64,000 nucleotides of DNA from NCBI RefSeq assembly GCF_024972775.1, contig NZ_CP092282.1:1426001-1490000 (forward strand), written 5' to 3'. Position numbers and translations under genes: made by a program. The stretch's first letter is position 1. Each line of letters begins with the position of its first letter. Below are positions 23,871-34,341 of this stretch, one piece after another. The notes under the pieces are model-generated. The model was given only the letters and a program-made list of their open reading frames with translations. It had not been told where the DNA came from and did no database searches. The stretch comes from Dehalobacter sp. DCM (GTDB lineage Bacteria; Bacillota; Desulfitobacteriia; Desulfitobacteriales; Syntrophobotulaceae).

Positions 23871-25964
23871 ATGGCCAAAACCTTGGTAATTGTAGAATCA
23901 CCGGCGAAAGCAAAATCCATCAGCAAATTTTTGTCCAAGAATTATCTTGTCAAAGCGTCTATGGGACATTTGCGGGATTTGCCTAAGAGCCAGATCGGAG
24001 TCGATATCGACCGTAATTTTGAGCCGAAATATATTGCTATCCGGGGCCGCGGGGATCTTGTGAAAGACCTCAAGGCATCGGCAAAAGCAGCGGATAAAGT
24101 CTTGCTGGCCTCCGACCCTGACCGGGAAGGGGAAGCGATTGCCTGGCATTTGATGCATCTTCTTGGGTTGGATCCGGAAACATCTGCCCGGGTCGAATTC
24201 CACGAAATTACAAAACCGACAATTTTAAATGCGGTCAAGAATGCACGCAAGGTCGATATGGATCTGGTCAATGCCCAACAAGCGCGCAGAGTCTTGGACA
24301 GACTGGTGGGATATAAACTGAGTCCTCTCCTGTGGCGAAAAGTTAAAAAAGGCTTAAGCGCGGGAAGAGTACAATCGGTGGCAGTCAGAATAATCTGCGA
24401 CCGGGAGGAAGAAATACGCGGTTTTGAACCGGAGGAATATTGGACATTAGAAGCCAGTCTTGTATACGCCGGAGGGATATTCACCGCCAAACTTCTCCAT
24501 AAAAACGGCAAGAAGTTAACCATCACCGGCAGGGATCAAATGGATGGCGTTCTTAGTGATTTACGCTCGGCTGTCTTTCGGGTTGCCGAGGTGAAAACAA
24601 AGGAGAAGCGCAGGCAGCCGGCGCCGCCGTTTACCACCAGCAGTCTTCAGCAGGAGGCATATCGAAAACTGAATTATTCGCCCAAAAAGACAATGATGCT
24701 AGCTCAGCAGCTGTATGAAGGTGTGGATTTAGGAAAGAACGGAACTGTCGGATTGATCACCTACATGCGTACGGACTCTGTCCGCATAGCTGAAACGGCT
24801 CAGGAAGAAGCGAAAGCATATATTTTGGAGAATCATGGGGACCCTTATTATCCCCCCGAAACACGGATATTTACCAGTAAGGGCCGTGCTCAGGAGGCCC
24901 ATGAAGCCATTCGACCCACGTCCGTTCTTCGGACTCCGGATGCCGTCAAACCTTACCTTGGACGGGATCTCCTCAAACTCTACCGGTTGATTTGGGATCG
25001 TTTTGTGGCCAGTCAAATGAGTGCTGCCGTGTATGATACCCTGACCGTTGATATTCAAGCGGACAACTACCTGTTTAGAGCAAATGCCTCCTCGGTGAAA
25101 TTTCCGGGGTATTTAGCCGTGTACGAGGAAAGCCTGGATGAACCAGAGAAACAGGAAAACCCGGAAAGCAGCCTGAAAGGAAATCTTGAAGCAAATCAGC
25201 AACTCCATCTTGAAAGCCTTCAGGAAAGACAGCATTTTACCGAACCTCCGCCGCGTTTTACCGAGGCTTCGCTGGTCCGTAAGATGGAAGAAGAGGGTAT
25301 CGGACGGCCAAGCACCTACGCGCCGACTATTGAGACGATTCAAACCCGCGGCTATGTGGTGAAAGAGGAAAAGAAATTAGTTCCGACAGAATTGGGCGAG
25401 ATTATTGTGACGCTGCTTAAAGAACACTTCCCGGATATTGTCGACCTCGAATTTACTGCCAATATGGAAGAAAAATTGGATAGTATCGAAGACGGAAAAG
25501 TGGATTGGAAGCAGGTCATTGGAGAATTCTACGGTCCTTTCGCTGAAACCTTGGAAATTGCCGAACAGACTATCGGCAAAATTAAGGTTCAGGATGAAGT
25601 GTCGGATGAAGTCTGTGAATTATGCGGCAGAAACATGGTCATTAAGATGGGACGGTTCGGTAAGTTTTTAGCTTGCCCCGGATTCCCGGATTGCCGAAAT
25701 GCCCGCCCGCTGTTAGAAGAGATCGGAGTCAACTGCCCGAAATGCGGCGAAAAACTTGTAGCCAGAAGATCGAAAAAGGGCCGTAAATTCTACGGGTGCA
25801 GCAAATACCCTGAATGCGATTTTATTGCCTGGGAAAAGCCGGCACCGTATCCGTGCCCGGAATGCGGTGGAGCGATGGTTGAAAAAAACAGCAAACGCAG
25901 CCGGAAATATGTCTGTACGAATAAGGACTGCCGACATATTGAGGAATTGAAAGATAACGAATGA
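23871..25964 (+). CDS. topA: DNA topoisomerase I (697 aa)
   Basis: Toprim domain (KTLVIVESPAKAKSISKFL, ASDPDREGEAIAWHL), type IA catalytic region with active Tyr in GLITYMRTDSVRI, and three C-terminal zinc ribbons (CELCGRNMVIKMGRFGKFLACPG..., CPKCGEKLVARRSKKG..., CPECGGAMVEKN...CTNKDC). Relaxes negative supercoils. ATG 23871 follows GAGGTG. Length is standard. Heads the topA-trmFO-xerC-hslVU-codY block. Confidence 0.96.
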   Translation: MAKTLVIVESPAKAKSISKFLSKNYLVKASMGHLRDLPKSQIGVDIDRNFEPKYIAIRGRGDLVKDLKASAKAADKVLLASDPDREGEAIAWHLMHLLGLDPETSARVEFHEITKPTILNAVKNARKVDMDLVNAQQARRVLDRLVGYKLSPLLWRKVKKGLSAGRVQSVAVRIICDREEEIRGFEPEEYWTLEASLVYAGGIFTAKLLHKNGKKLTITGRDQMDGVLSDLRSAVFRVAEVKTKEKRRQPAPPFTTSSLQQEAYRKLNYSPKKTMMLAQQLYEGVDLGKNGTVGLITYMRTDSVRIAETAQEEAKAYILENHGDPYYPPETRIFTSKGRAQEAHEAIRPTSVLRTPDAVKPYLGRDLLKLYRLIWDRFVASQMSAAVYDTLTVDIQADNYLFRANASSVKFPGYLAVYEESLDEPEKQENPESSLKGNLEANQQLHLESLQERQHFTEPPPRFTEASLVRKMEEEGIGRPSTYAPTIETIQTRGYVVKEEKKLVPTELGEIIVTLLKEHFPDIVDLEFTANMEEKLDSIEDGKVDWKQVIGEFYGPFAETLEIAEQTIGKIKVQDEVSDEVCELCGRNMVIKMGRFGKFLACPGFPDCRNARPLLEEIGVNCPKCGEKLVARRSKKGRKFYGCSKYPECDFIAWEKPAPYPCPECGGAMVEKNSKRSRKYVCTNKDCRHIEELKDNE

Positions 25965-26030
25965 GTTTTTGGATACTCTAAGTGTAGATTAAGCTTTTAC
26001 GATTATTGTAAAACGACAAGGTGGTACTCA

Positions 26031-27347
26031 ATGGATAAAGTCATGGTAATCGGCGGTGGTTTGGCAGGTCCGGAAGCAGCTTGGCAATTGGCCCAGCGCG
26101 GCATTGCGGTTGAGCTTTACGAAATGAGACCGGATAAATCAACCCCGATTCATAAAACCGGTTCCTTTGCCGAGCTGGTTTGCAGTAACTCGCTTAGGGC
26201 AGCCGGTTTGGAAAATGCCGTGGGCCTGCTTAAGGAAGAAATGCGCCGCTTGAATTCGCTGATCATGCAGGCGGCCGACGCCACATCCGTTCCAGCCGGC
26301 GGGGCGTTGGCAGTTGACAGGGAACAGTTCTCACAATGGGTCACAGATCGGATTTCTGCCCATTCCCTGATTCGGGTGAACCGTGAAGAGGTTACGGCAA
26401 TACCGCGTGATAAAATGGTTATCGTTGCCTCAGGCCCCCTGACATCGGATAAATTAGCAGAGGACATCCTGCAATTAACCGGAAAGGAAGCCCTTTCCTT
26501 TTTTGATGCCGCAGCGCCCATCGTAGACCTGGCCAGTGTCGATATGCAAAAAGCCTTTTGGGCTTCCCGCTACGATAAAGGTGAGGCTGATTATTTGAAT
26601 TGTGCGATGAATAAAGAAGAATATGAGGCATTCTATGAAGCGTTGATTACCGCGGAAACCGCTGAGGTCAAAGGCTTTGAGAATAAACATGTATTTGAAG
26701 GCTGTATGCCTATTGAGGTCATGGCGCAAAGAGGGCCCATGACGATGGCCTTTGGCCCGCTGAAGCCGGTTGGTATTCGCAATCCGCATACGGATGAGAG
26801 GCCTTATGCTGTTGTTCAGTTGCGTAAAGAGAATATTCAAGGAACGCTTCTGAATATGGTCGGCTTTCAAACCCATTTGAAATGGTCGGAACAGAGACGG
26901 GTTTTCCGCATGATTCCGGGACTTGAGAACGCGGAGTTTGTGCGTTACGGCGTCATGCATCGGAATTCATTCCTTGACGCGCCGCAGGTCCTCCGGGCTG
27001 ATTTTAGTTTACAAGACAGTCCCCATATCTTCTTCGCCGGTCAAATTACAGGTGTTGAAGGCTATGTTGAATCGGCAGCAAGCGGTCTGCTTGCAGGTTT
27101 AAATGCCTATCGGCGGGTCATGGGCATGGATACACTGGTTTTCCCGCCGGAAACAGCCTTGGGAGGATTAGCCCGTCATCTGGAGGGGTCACCGAGTGTG
27201 GATTTTCAGCCGATGAATATTAATTTTGGAATCATCGCCCCACTGGAACAGCGTATCAGACGAAAAAGGGAAAAGAACGCCAAGATTTCCGAAAGAGCCC
27301 TCGTGGCATTGACAAAGTATGTGCAAGAAAATGAGATTAACCTATAA
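26031..27347 (+). CDS. trmFO: Folate/FAD-dependent tRNA (m5U54) methyltransferase TrmFO (438 aa)
   Basis: N-terminal FAD-binding [27 protein letters not shown], and C-terminal [23 protein letters not shown], all TrmFO/Gid signatures. It methylates U54 of tRNA using methylenetetrahydrofolate. Normal length and conserved position between topA and xerC. Confidence 0.95.
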   Translation: MDKVMVIGGGLAGPEAAWQLAQRGIAVELYEMRPDKSTPIHKTGSFAELVCSNSLRAAGLENAVGLLKEEMRRLNSLIMQAADATSVPAGGALAVDREQFSQWVTDRISAHSLIRVNREEVTAIPRDKMVIVASGPLTSDKLAEDILQLTGKEALSFFDAAAPIVDLASVDMQKAFWASRYDKGEADYLNCAMNKEEYEAFYEALITAETAEVKGFENKHVFEGCMPIEVMAQRGPMTMAFGPLKPVGIRNPHTDERPYAVVQLRKENIQGTLLNMVGFQTHLKWSEQRRVFRMIPGLENAEFVRYGVMHRNSFLDAPQVLRADFSLQDSPHIFFAGQITGVEGYVESAASGLLAGLNAYRRVMGMDTLVFPPETALGGLARHLEGSPSVDFQPMNINFGIIAPLEQRIRRKREKNAKISERALVALTKYVQENEINL

Positions 27348-27355
27348 GTTAACTG

Positions 27356-27415
27356 TTTCAAAGGTTTCAGAAAATTGTTATAATGATTGCAATGCTTATA
27401 TGAACTTGCTATAAT
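27356..27415 (+). promoter_or_regulatory. Tandem promoters with a CodY-box-like site upstream of xerC-hslVU-codY
   Basis: Promoter 1: TTTCAA (27356-27361), 17 nt, TATAAT (27379-27384). Promoter 2: TTGCAA (27387-27392), 17 nt, TATAAT (27410-27415). AGGTTTCAGAAAATT (27362-27376) matches the CodY consensus AATTTTCWGAAAATT at 13 of 15 positions and lies in the spacer of promoter 1, just upstream of promoter 2. Since codY is the last gene of the run, autoregulation is likely. Confidence 0.6.
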
Positions 27416-27503
27416 GAGAGGCGGTTTGCCAAATAAATCCATTCCTGTGAAGATGGAATAGTATAACCTATCTTCAATCTATAATGGTTAAGGGGTGTTG
27501 GCC

Positions 27504-28394
27504 GTGCTGGCTGACCATGCTTTAGATTCTTTTTCCGATTACCTGAAAACAAAGAATTCCTCTGAACTGACCATATCCTCCTATCAATCCGATTTACTGC
27601 AATTTCTGGAATTTGCTGCCGGTGAGTTAGGGACGGATGTCGAAAACCTTGATGTTAATGCCGTCGATAAATATATTGTTCGCAGTTTTATTGGACGCAT
27701 GTCGGAAAGAAGGCTGAAGCGTAAAAGCATCGCTCGCAAATTAGCGGCAATGCGCTCTTTTTATCGCTATCTCAGCCGTGAGGGACATATCGGTCAAAAT
27801 CCGGTTCAGAACATCACCACACCGAAAATAGAGAAGCACCTGCCGCGGTTTCTTTTCCAGGAGCATATGGAAAAACTCCTCACAGCGGCTCAGCTGGATT
27901 CCCGCTTTGGTTGCCGGGATCAGCTCATTGTTGAACTTTTATATGGATCGGGACTTCGGGTAAGCGAACTGGTTAGTTTGAACATAATGGATGTGGCCAT
28001 CGGCGACTGTTTGATCAAAGTCAGAGGAAAAGGGAAAAAGGAGAGGATAGTTCCTTTAACAGAACCGGCTGTCGCTATCCTTAGACAGTATCTTTCGCAG
28101 CGCCGGGATCAGGAGGAGGCATTGATTCTCAACTACCAGAATACGCGCCTCACTGCCCGTTCAGTACGGCGAGTTCTTGAAAAGATTGAGAAGGAAGCCA
28201 AGGTGAACCAACATATCCATCCCCATATGCTCCGGCATACGTTTGCCACGCATCTCCTGGAAGGCGGTGCGGATCTGCGAAGCGTCCAGGAATTATTGGG
28301 ACATAAGAAATTATCGTCGACTCAAATTTATACCCATTTGACCCGGGAAAAACTGCGCAGCGTCTACCGCAGCGCCCATCCCCGCGCAAAATAA
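27504..28394 (+). CDS. xerC: Tyrosine recombinase XerC/CodV (296 aa)
   Basis: N-terminal SAM-like DNA-binding part (LDSFSDYLKTKNSSELTIS...), catalytic domain with Arg in YGSGLRVSELVSL, Lys in RGKGKKERIVPL, HPHMLRHTFATHLL, LGHKKLSSTQIYTH (nucleophile Tyr). Resolves chromosome dimers at dif. Start GTG 27504 fits AAGGGG at 8 nt; a GTG three codons earlier is possible. Position before hslV matches codV of Bacillus. Confidence 0.92.
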   Translation: MLADHALDSFSDYLKTKNSSELTISSYQSDLLQFLEFAAGELGTDVENLDVNAVDKYIVRSFIGRMSERRLKRKSIARKLAAMRSFYRYLSREGHIGQNPVQNITTPKIEKHLPRFLFQEHMEKLLTAAQLDSRFGCRDQLIVELLYGSGLRVSELVSLNIMDVAIGDCLIKVRGKGKKERIVPLTEPAVAILRQYLSQRRDQEEALILNYQNTRLTARSVRRVLEKIEKEAKVNQHIHPHMLRHTFATHLLEGGADLRSVQELLGHKKLSSTQIYTHLTREKLRSVYRSAHPRAK

Positions 28395-28410
28395 TTTTAT
28401 TTTGCAAAAA
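28386..28410 (+). terminator. Weak terminator-like hairpin after xerC
   Basis: GCAAAATA (28386-28393) pairs with TATTTTGC (28398-28405), followed by AAAAATTTTT. The stem overlaps the xerC stop. AT-rich, so probably leaky. Confidence 0.4.
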
Positions 28411-28440
28411 TTTTTAATATTCATAAATACAATTGCATTT

Positions 28441-28470
28441 TTGAATATTTTGCCTTGACTCACGTATTAT
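28441..28470 (+). promoter_or_regulatory. Possible promoter for hslV
   Basis: TTGAAT (28441-28446), 18-nt spacer, TATTAT (28465-28470), 33 nt before the hslV start with its GTAGGAGG site. Confidence 0.4.
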
Positions 28471-28502
28471 TTAAAAGTAAACTTCACTGTAGGAGGTACC
28501 AT

Positions 28503-29045
28503 ATGTTTCATGCAACAACGATTATTGCCATTAAAAAGGGCCGCCAGGTAGCCATTGCCGGCGACGGACAGGTGACCATGGGACAGGCGACGGTGATGAA
28601 ACATAAAGCCCGGAAGATCCGCCGTCTCTATCAAGGGAAGGTCTTGGCTGGATTTGCAGGCTCGGTAGCCGATGCGTTTACCCTTTTTGAAAAATTCGAA
28701 GGGAAGCTTGAACAATACCACGGAAATCTGGCAAGGGCTGCTGTTGAACTTGCAAAAGAATGGCGTACTGACAAGATGCTGAGAAATTTGGAAGCATTGC
28801 TGATCGTCGCTGATAAAGACACGATTCTGCTTATTTCAGGTTCCGGCGAAGTCATTGAACCCGATGATGGCATTGCCGCCATCGGATCCGGTGGGAATTA
28901 TGCACTTGCGGCGGCCAGAGCGCTGAATGCGCACACTGACTTAAGTGCCGGAGAACTGGTAAAGGAAGCAATGAAGATTGCTGCCTCTATTTGTGTTTAT
29001 ACGAATGAAAACATCATTGTGGAAGAACTGGAGGACAACGTCTGA
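28503..29045 (+). CDS. hslV: HslV/ClpQ (CodW) peptidase subunit (180 aa)
   Basis: [13 protein letters not shown], then [20 protein letters not shown] and [19 protein letters not shown], the HslV core. ATG 28503 fits GTAGGAGG; the active Thr would be Thr5 after loss of a four-residue propeptide, as in Bacillus ClpQ (CodW), which also has a short N-terminal extension. Forms the double-hexamer peptidase of the HslUV protease. Overlaps hslU by one base (TGATG). Confidence 0.95.
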   Translation: MFHATTIIAIKKGRQVAIAGDGQVTMGQATVMKHKARKIRRLYQGKVLAGFAGSVADAFTLFEKFEGKLEQYHGNLARAAVELAKEWRTDKMLRNLEALLIVADKDTILLISGSGEVIEPDDGIAAIGSGGNYALAAARALNAHTDLSAGELVKEAMKIAASICVYTNENIIVEELEDNV

Positions 29046-30427
29046 TGGAGCAGCTGACACCAAAAGAAATTGTGGCTGAATTAGACAAATATATTGTTGG
29101 GCAAAAGGAAGCTAAACGGGCAGTTGCCATTGCCTTGCGCAACAGATACCGCCGTTCGCTTTTGCCGGCTTCACTGCAGGAAGATGTGCTTCCCAAAAAT
29201 ATTTTAATGATCGGTCCCACCGGGGTTGGAAAGACAGAAATTGCGCGGCGGTTGGCCAAACTGGTCAAAGCACCGTTTAACAAAGTCGAAGCAACGAAAT
29301 TCACCGAGGTGGGATATGTCGGAAGGGATGTTGAATCCATCATCCGTGATCTCATCGAGATCGCTCTGCGTATGGTCAAGGCAGAAAAAATGAAGGAAGT
29401 AGAAGCACAAGCGGAAATCAATGCAGAGAGACGACTGCTCGCCTTGTTGGCTCCCGGCAAAAAGAAAGAGACATCCAATCCGAATCCATTTCAGTATTTA
29501 TTTAATCAGGATGCGGAACAGGAAAAAGAAGCACCGGTTTCGCCCGAAGTAGAAAAAGACAGAGATTTTTTAAGACAAAAATTGCATAAAGGGGAACTCG
29601 AAGACCATACGTTGGAAATCGAAGTCGAGGAAAGCCAGCCTTATGCTGATATGCTCGGGGCGTCCGGCATGGAGATGGGTGTCAATTTACAGGATATGAT
29701 GGCCGGGATGTTTCCCAAAAAACACAAAAAACGTAAAGTTACCGTGAAGGAAGCGCGCAGGCTCCTGACCCAGGAAGAAGCGCAGAACCTGATCGATCAG
29801 GATGAAGCGGTACAGGAGGCAGTTCGACGGACTGAGCAGGAAGGGATTGTTTTTATCGATGAGATCGATAAAATTGCCGGCAAAGAGGCAGCCGGGGGGC
29901 CGGATGTTTCCCGCGGCGGTGTCCAGCGCGATATCCTGCCGTTAGTCGAAGGATCGACGGTAATGACCAAATACGGGCCGGTACGGACGGATCACATTCT
30001 GTTTATAGCCGCTGGTGCCTTTCATGTCTCGAAGCCGTCCGATCTTATTCCGGAACTGCAGGGGAGATTGCCGATCCGGGTGGAACTGGAATCTCTGAGT
30101 GTCGCCGATTTTAAACGCATACTTACCGAGCCCCAGGCCTCGCTGATTAAACAATACAGCGCGCTGCTCTCAACCGAAGGCATCAATGTTATGTTTTCGG
30201 AAAATGCAATTGAAGAAATTGCTGAGATCGCCTTTCATGTCAATGCCTCAACAGAGAATATCGGAGCCAGAAGACTTCATACCATCGTGGAAAAAGTACT
30301 TGAGGAGCTTTCGTTTGAAGCCTCGGAATTACCGGAGGATTATGCGATAACCATTAACCGCGAATATATTCAGAAACGGGTTGGCGATGTGGCTAAAGAC
30401 CAGGATCTATCCAAATATATTTTATAA
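29045..30427 (+). CDS. hslU: HslU/ClpY (CodX) unfoldase ATPase (460 aa)
   Basis: AAA+ ATPase: Walker [16 protein letters not shown], Walker [13 protein letters not shown], pore motif [18 protein letters not shown], and an inserted I-domain (about residues 110-230) before it resumes with sensor motifs. C-terminal SKYIL docks into HslV. Translationally coupled to hslV. Confidence 0.96.
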   Translation: MEQLTPKEIVAELDKYIVGQKEAKRAVAIALRNRYRRSLLPASLQEDVLPKNILMIGPTGVGKTEIARRLAKLVKAPFNKVEATKFTEVGYVGRDVESIIRDLIEIALRMVKAEKMKEVEAQAEINAERRLLALLAPGKKKETSNPNPFQYLFNQDAEQEKEAPVSPEVEKDRDFLRQKLHKGELEDHTLEIEVEESQPYADMLGASGMEMGVNLQDMMAGMFPKKHKKRKVTVKEARRLLTQEEAQNLIDQDEAVQEAVRRTEQEGIVFIDEIDKIAGKEAAGGPDVSRGGVQRDILPLVEGSTVMTKYGPVRTDHILFIAAGAFHVSKPSDLIPELQGRLPIRVELESLSVADFKRILTEPQASLIKQYSALLSTEGINVMFSENAIEEIAEIAFHVNASTENIGARRLHTIVEKVLEELSFEASELPEDYAITINREYIQKRVGDVAKDQDLSKYIL

Positions 30428-30478
30428 TATAGGAAAATGGTTCTTTCAATTTTTATCGTGTTTGGATATAATTGAAAT

Positions 30479-30493
30479 AATATTTTGAAAATT
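30479..30493 (+). promoter_or_regulatory. CodY-box-like site upstream of codY
   Basis: AATATTTTGAAAATT matches AATTTTCWGAAAATT at 13 of 15 positions, 46 nt before the codY GTG. Together with the site at 27362 it supports CodY autocontrol. Confidence 0.5.
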
Positions 30494-30538
30494 ATTATGA
30501 TTCAACCTTGTTGGAGAAAGATTTAGGGGGTATTACTT

Positions 30539-31330
30539 GTGGAAAGGTTACTGGAAAAAACCAGGACCATTAGCAGGCTTGTCCAGAGCGCCGCTGGCAA
30601 ACCTGTCGACTTTGCTGAAATGGCTAAAGTATTGGGAAAAGAAATTGATGCGAATTGCTATATCGTCGGGCGCAGGGGAAAGATCCTCGGTTATCAGTTT
30701 ATGGAAGACTTTATGTGCAGTCAGATGGAAGAAATTGTTCATCATGCCGAACGGTTTCCGGAAAGCTATAATGAGGGACTATTGAAAATCACCGAAACTC
30801 ACGCCAACCTGACCCAAAAGGAAAATGCGTGTGTATTCGGTCCGGAAGACAAATGTATATTCAAGAATAAGATAACCACCGTTGTTCCGGTCCTCGGCGG
30901 CGGAGACCGTATTGGGACCTTGATCCTCGCACGGTTCGATAAGGAATTTACCGCAGAGGATTTGATCATGGCGGAATATGGCGCGACGGTCATCGGTATG
31001 GAAATTCTAAGAGCCAAGGCGGAACAGGCGGAAGAGGTTGCCCGTAAAAAAGCGGCTGTTCAAATTGCCGTTGGGACACTGTCTTATTCCGAACTGGAAG
31101 CAGTCGAGCACATCTTTGCCGAATTAGGCAGCGGTGAAGGACTGCTGGTTGCCAGTAAAATTGCTGACAGAGTGGGGATCACTCGTTCAGTTATTGTCAA
31201 TGCGCTGCGCAAATTCGAATCAGCCGGTGTGATTGAATCGAAATCCTTGGGGATGAAGGGTACCTTTATTAAGGTTCTCAATGAATTCCTTCTCGAAGAA
31301 TTGGACAAGTACTTGCATCGTCACCACTGA
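30539..31330 (+). CDS. codY: Global nutritional repressor CodY (263 aa)
   Basis: N-terminal GAF domain for branched-chain amino acids ([30 protein letters not shown]) and C-terminal winged helix ([41 protein letters not shown]), with GTP and branched-chain amino acids as known effectors. Start is GTG with GGGGG upstream. Full length, classical position after hslU. Confidence 0.97.
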   Translation: MERLLEKTRTISRLVQSAAGKPVDFAEMAKVLGKEIDANCYIVGRRGKILGYQFMEDFMCSQMEEIVHHAERFPESYNEGLLKITETHANLTQKENACVFGPEDKCIFKNKITTVVPVLGGGDRIGTLILARFDKEFTAEDLIMAEYGATVIGMEILRAKAEQAEEVARKKAAVQIAVGTLSYSELEAVEHIFAELGSGEGLLVASKIADRVGITRSVIVNALRKFESAGVIESKSLGMKGTFIKVLNEFLLEELDKYLHRHH

Positions 31331-31384
31331 TCGGTCAGCAGGTAACCGTGTATTCATATAGTACTGAAGAAGGGTATTATCACT

Positions 31385-31846
31385 ATGTATGCGCAAGAAT
31401 ATATGTACCGCATGAAACCGATTGTCATCCCGGGAATACTCTATTTGATTCTGTATCCGGTTCTGTTTGCATCAATCAGCTTTTTTATCTCTTTGCCTGA
31501 TCTGTATCTGCTGGTGCTTGCCGGTATTTACGCTGTAACGGTACTGGTTATTCTGACCATCTGGCTCACAGCCAAAAGCAAACGTATTGCCATCACAGGC
31601 AATACGATCATATTCCGTTCTCTTTTCGGAAAGAGGGTATTGGAACCGAAGGATATTCGAAAAACAGCTTTCTTTTGGACAAAGAAAAACGAAGAGATTG
31701 TACTGATCAAAGCCGGGAAAAAAGTGTATTACCTGACAGATCACTATTTCCCCTACAACGAGTTGTTAACCGATTTAGAAGAGTATATTGCCAACCATCA
31801 TATCCGCTCCAACCTGGCTGCTCACTACGGATTGAAAGAGGCATAG
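31385..31846 (+). CDS. Membrane protein with PH-like C-terminal domain (153 aa)
   Basis: Two hydrophobic helices (about residues 13-35 and 39-62) then a soluble part (KRIAITGNTIIFRSLFGKRVLEPKDI, KKVYYLTDHYFPYNELL) that resembles small bacterial PH-like domains. Unknown function. It occupies the codY-rpsB gap, where many Firmicutes have flagellar genes. Confidence 0.6.
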   Translation: MYAQEYMYRMKPIVIPGILYLILYPVLFASISFFISLPDLYLLVLAGIYAVTVLVILTIWLTAKSKRIAITGNTIIFRSLFGKRVLEPKDIRKTAFFWTKKNEEIVLIKAGKKVYYLTDHYFPYNELLTDLEEYIANHHIRSNLAAHYGLKEA

Positions 31847-31956
31847 ACCTGCTCTCACTAAAAGGGTAGAAAAATATAGAGTTAACATGGGTTTTGCTTG
31901 CATTCATGTATGGCATATGGTATCCTAATCGCAGTGTGATTTTTTATAAATACACA

Positions 31957-32015
31957 CGCAGTGGGACTTAGGTACAGGTTCTTTGCTTGCAAAGGGTACC
32001 GGGTATGAACCTGCG
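31957..32015 (+). promoter_or_regulatory. Structured leader of rpsB
   Basis: Pairings visible: CGCAG (31957-31961) with CTGCG (32011-32015); GGTAC (31971-31975) with GTACC (31996-32000); CTTTG/CAAAG (31981-31985, 31990-31994); AGGTTC (31976-31981) with GAACCT (32007-32012). The second and last cross, giving a pseudoknot or a switch. rpsB leaders are commonly bound by S2 for autoregulation; this is inference here. Confidence 0.4.
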
Positions 32016-32051
32016 GAGGAAAAAACAAGTGTAGAGAGGAGGTGTAACACA

Positions 32052-32789
32052 ATGGCTGTAATTTCTATGAAGCAACTCTTAGAAGCCGGTGTACACTTCG
32101 GGCACCAGACCCGCCGCTGGAATCCAAAAATGGCGCGTTACATTTTCACGGAAAGAAATGGGATTTACATCATCGACCTCCAGAAAACAGTGAAGAAGGT
32201 CGACGAAGCCTATAATTTCATCCGGGATATCGCTGCTAATGGCGGAACAGTATTGTTCGTTGGCACCAAGAAACAGGCTCAGGAATCCGTGAAGGAAGAA
32301 GCAGAACGCTGTGGCATGTACTTTGTCAATGAGCGTTGGCTCGGTGGTATGCTGACCAACTTCCAGACGATCCAAAAACGGGTACAGAGACTGCATCAAC
32401 TGGAAAAGATGGAAGCCGAAGGTGTTTTTGAAGTGCTTCCGAAAAAAGAAGTTGCTGCACTGCGCCATGAAATGGGTAAACTGGAACGTTTCCTTGGCGG
32501 AATCAAGAACATGAAGAAACTGCCGGATGCATTATTCATTGTTGACCCGCGCAAAGAGAGAATTGCCGTTGCCGAAGCAAGAAGACTGAACATTCCGATC
32601 GTCGGGATCGTCGATACCAACTGTGATCCGGATGAGATCGATGTCGTCATTCCGGCTAACGATGATGCTATCCGTGCTGTCAAGCTGTTAACAGCGAAAA
32701 TGGCCGATGGAATCATCGAGGGACAACAGGGAAGCCTCGACGACGATACTGAAGAAGCTGAAGAGATCAATCAAAACATTGAAGAATAG
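32052..32789 (+). CDS. rpsB: 30S ribosomal protein S2 (245 aa)
   Basis: [32 protein letters not shown] and [45 protein letters not shown], are S2 signatures. ATG 32052 follows GAGGAGGTG; a longer frame upstream runs through the leader and is rejected. Short acidic C-terminal tail. Confidence 0.97.
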   Translation: MAVISMKQLLEAGVHFGHQTRRWNPKMARYIFTERNGIYIIDLQKTVKKVDEAYNFIRDIAANGGTVLFVGTKKQAQESVKEEAERCGMYFVNERWLGGMLTNFQTIQKRVQRLHQLEKMEAEGVFEVLPKKEVAALRHEMGKLERFLGGIKNMKKLPDALFIVDPRKERIAVAEARRLNIPIVGIVDTNCDPDEIDVVIPANDDAIRAVKLLTAKMADGIIEGQQGSLDDDTEEAEEINQNIEE

Positions 32790-32796
32790 TTAAAAA

Positions 32797-32847
32797 ACAG
32801 GGGGTAAGTTTTGGGTATGTTCTTCATGACTTACCCTGTTTTTTATT
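32797..32847 (+). terminator. Terminator or attenuator between rpsB and tsf
   Basis: ACAGGGGGTAAGT (32797-32809) with ACTTACCCTGT (32829-32839) and a run of T (to 32844). Strong hairpin between two genes usually cotranscribed, so partial read-through would set the S2:EF-Ts ratio. Confidence 0.75.
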
Positions 32848-32876
32848 GCATTAAGTTAAAGTAAGGAGGTTTGATT

Positions 32877-33530
32877 ATGGCTGAAGTAACCTCTGCTCAG
32901 GTTAAAGAACTCAGGGAAAGAACCGGAGCAGGCATGATGGACTGCAAAAAAGCACTGACCGAATGCGGCTGCGATATGGACAAAGCCATCGATTTCTTAA
33001 GAGAAAAGGGCTTGGCCGCAGCGGCTAAGAAAGAAGGACGCATTGCTGCCGAGGGAATCGTTGAAGCTTATATCCATGGCGGCGGAAGAATCGGCGTACT
33101 GCTCGAGATCAATTGTGAAACCGACTTTGTTTCTCGCGGAGACGAATTCAGACTGTTAGCTAAAGATATCGCGATGCAGATTGCAGCTGCCAAACCGCAG
33201 TATGTTAATAAAGAAGACGTTCCGGCCGATGTCATTGCCCATGAAAGAGAAATCTTCAGGGCGCAGGCATTAAATGAAGGCAAACCGGAAAAAATCGTCG
33301 ATAAAATGGTTGATGGCCGTTTGGAAAAGTTCTATAAAGAAGTATGTTTAGTAGAACAGCCGTTTATCAAAGATCCCGATATTTTGGTCAAGGATCTGAT
33401 CATCGGCAAGATAGCTAAAATCGGAGAGAAAATTTCTGTTCGCAGATTCGCCCGTTACGAACTGGGTGAAGGAATCGAAAAGAAACAAGATAATTTCGCC
33501 GATGAAGTTATGAGAGAAATCAATAAATAA
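32877..33530 (+). CDS. tsf: Elongation factor Ts (217 aa)
   Basis: UBA-like N-terminus [37 protein letters not shown] and core [14 protein letters not shown]. It is the short form (about 215 residues, versus 280-300 in E. coli), which is common in several Firmicute and cyanobacterial lineages. ATG 32877 follows AAGGAGG. Confidence 0.96.
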   Translation: MAEVTSAQVKELRERTGAGMMDCKKALTECGCDMDKAIDFLREKGLAAAAKKEGRIAAEGIVEAYIHGGGRIGVLLEINCETDFVSRGDEFRLLAKDIAMQIAAAKPQYVNKEDVPADVIAHEREIFRAQALNEGKPEKIVDKMVDGRLEKFYKEVCLVEQPFIKDPDILVKDLIIGKIAKIGEKISVRRFARYELGEGIEKKQDNFADEVMREINK

Positions 33531-33556
33531 GAGAACACTTTCGTGTTCTCTTTTTT
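33531..33556 (+). terminator. Terminator after tsf
   Basis: GAGAACAC-TTTC-GTGTTCTC followed by six T (33551-33556): a canonical intrinsic terminator. Confidence 0.9.
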
Positions 33557-33620
33557 GAGGGAAAAGGATTTTTTTCTTTAGTGTAGAAATAAACTTTGAA
33601 GAATTGACGGAGGTTCGTAT

Positions 33621-34337
33621 ATGACAGAAGCGCGTTACCGCCGCATCGTTCTTAAACTGAGCGGAGAAGCACTCGCCGGGAATCAGGGATTCGGCATAGC
33701 TCAGGATATGCTGGATACAGTTGCCAAGCAGATCGGTGAAGCCAAGAAGCTTGGGGTAGATATTGCACTTGTCGTCGGCGGGGGAAACATATGGCGCGGA
33801 ATTGCGGGAAGTTCACAGGGGATTGACCGCGCAACGTCTGACTATATGGGCATGCTGGCCACTGTTATGAATGCCCTGGCCTTGCAGGATGCCTTGGAAC
33901 AGCACCATATCGATACCCGGGTATTATCGGCAATTGAAATGAGACAGGTAGCTGAGCCTTACATACGAAGGCGCGCCATTCGCCATATGGAAAAAGGAAG
34001 GGTTGTCATATTTGCAGCAGGGACGGGCAATCCCTATTTCTCCACAGACACAACGGCAGCTCTCCGGGCAGCAGAAATTGAAGCGGATGTCATATTGATG
34101 GCAAAACAGGTTGATGGTGTTTATGATTGTGACCCCCTCAAAAACACAAATGCACAAAAATTTGAAAAACTGAGTTATTTAGAAGTGTTGAGCAGGGGAC
34201 TCGGCGTAATGGATTCAACGGCAACCTCATTATGTATGGATAACGATATTCCGTTGATTGTTTTTAATTTGAAACAGAATGGTAATATTATTAAGGCAAT
34301 CCAGGGAGAGCCTATAGGGACATATGTAGGGAGGTAA
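33621..34337 (+). CDS. pyrH: UMP kinase (238 aa)
   Basis: Bacterial amino-acid-kinase-fold UMP kinase: [57 protein letters not shown]. Makes UDP for pyrimidine and cell-wall precursors. RBS GACGGAGG; followed 4 nt later by frr. Confidence 0.96.
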   Translation: MTEARYRRIVLKLSGEALAGNQGFGIAQDMLDTVAKQIGEAKKLGVDIALVVGGGNIWRGIAGSSQGIDRATSDYMGMLATVMNALALQDALEQHHIDTRVLSAIEMRQVAEPYIRRRAIRHMEKGRVVIFAAGTGNPYFSTDTTAALRAAEIEADVILMAKQVDGVYDCDPLKNTNAQKFEKLSYLEVLSRGLGVMDSTATSLCMDNDIPLIVFNLKQNGNIIKAIQGEPIGTYVGR

Positions 34338-34341
34338 TACA

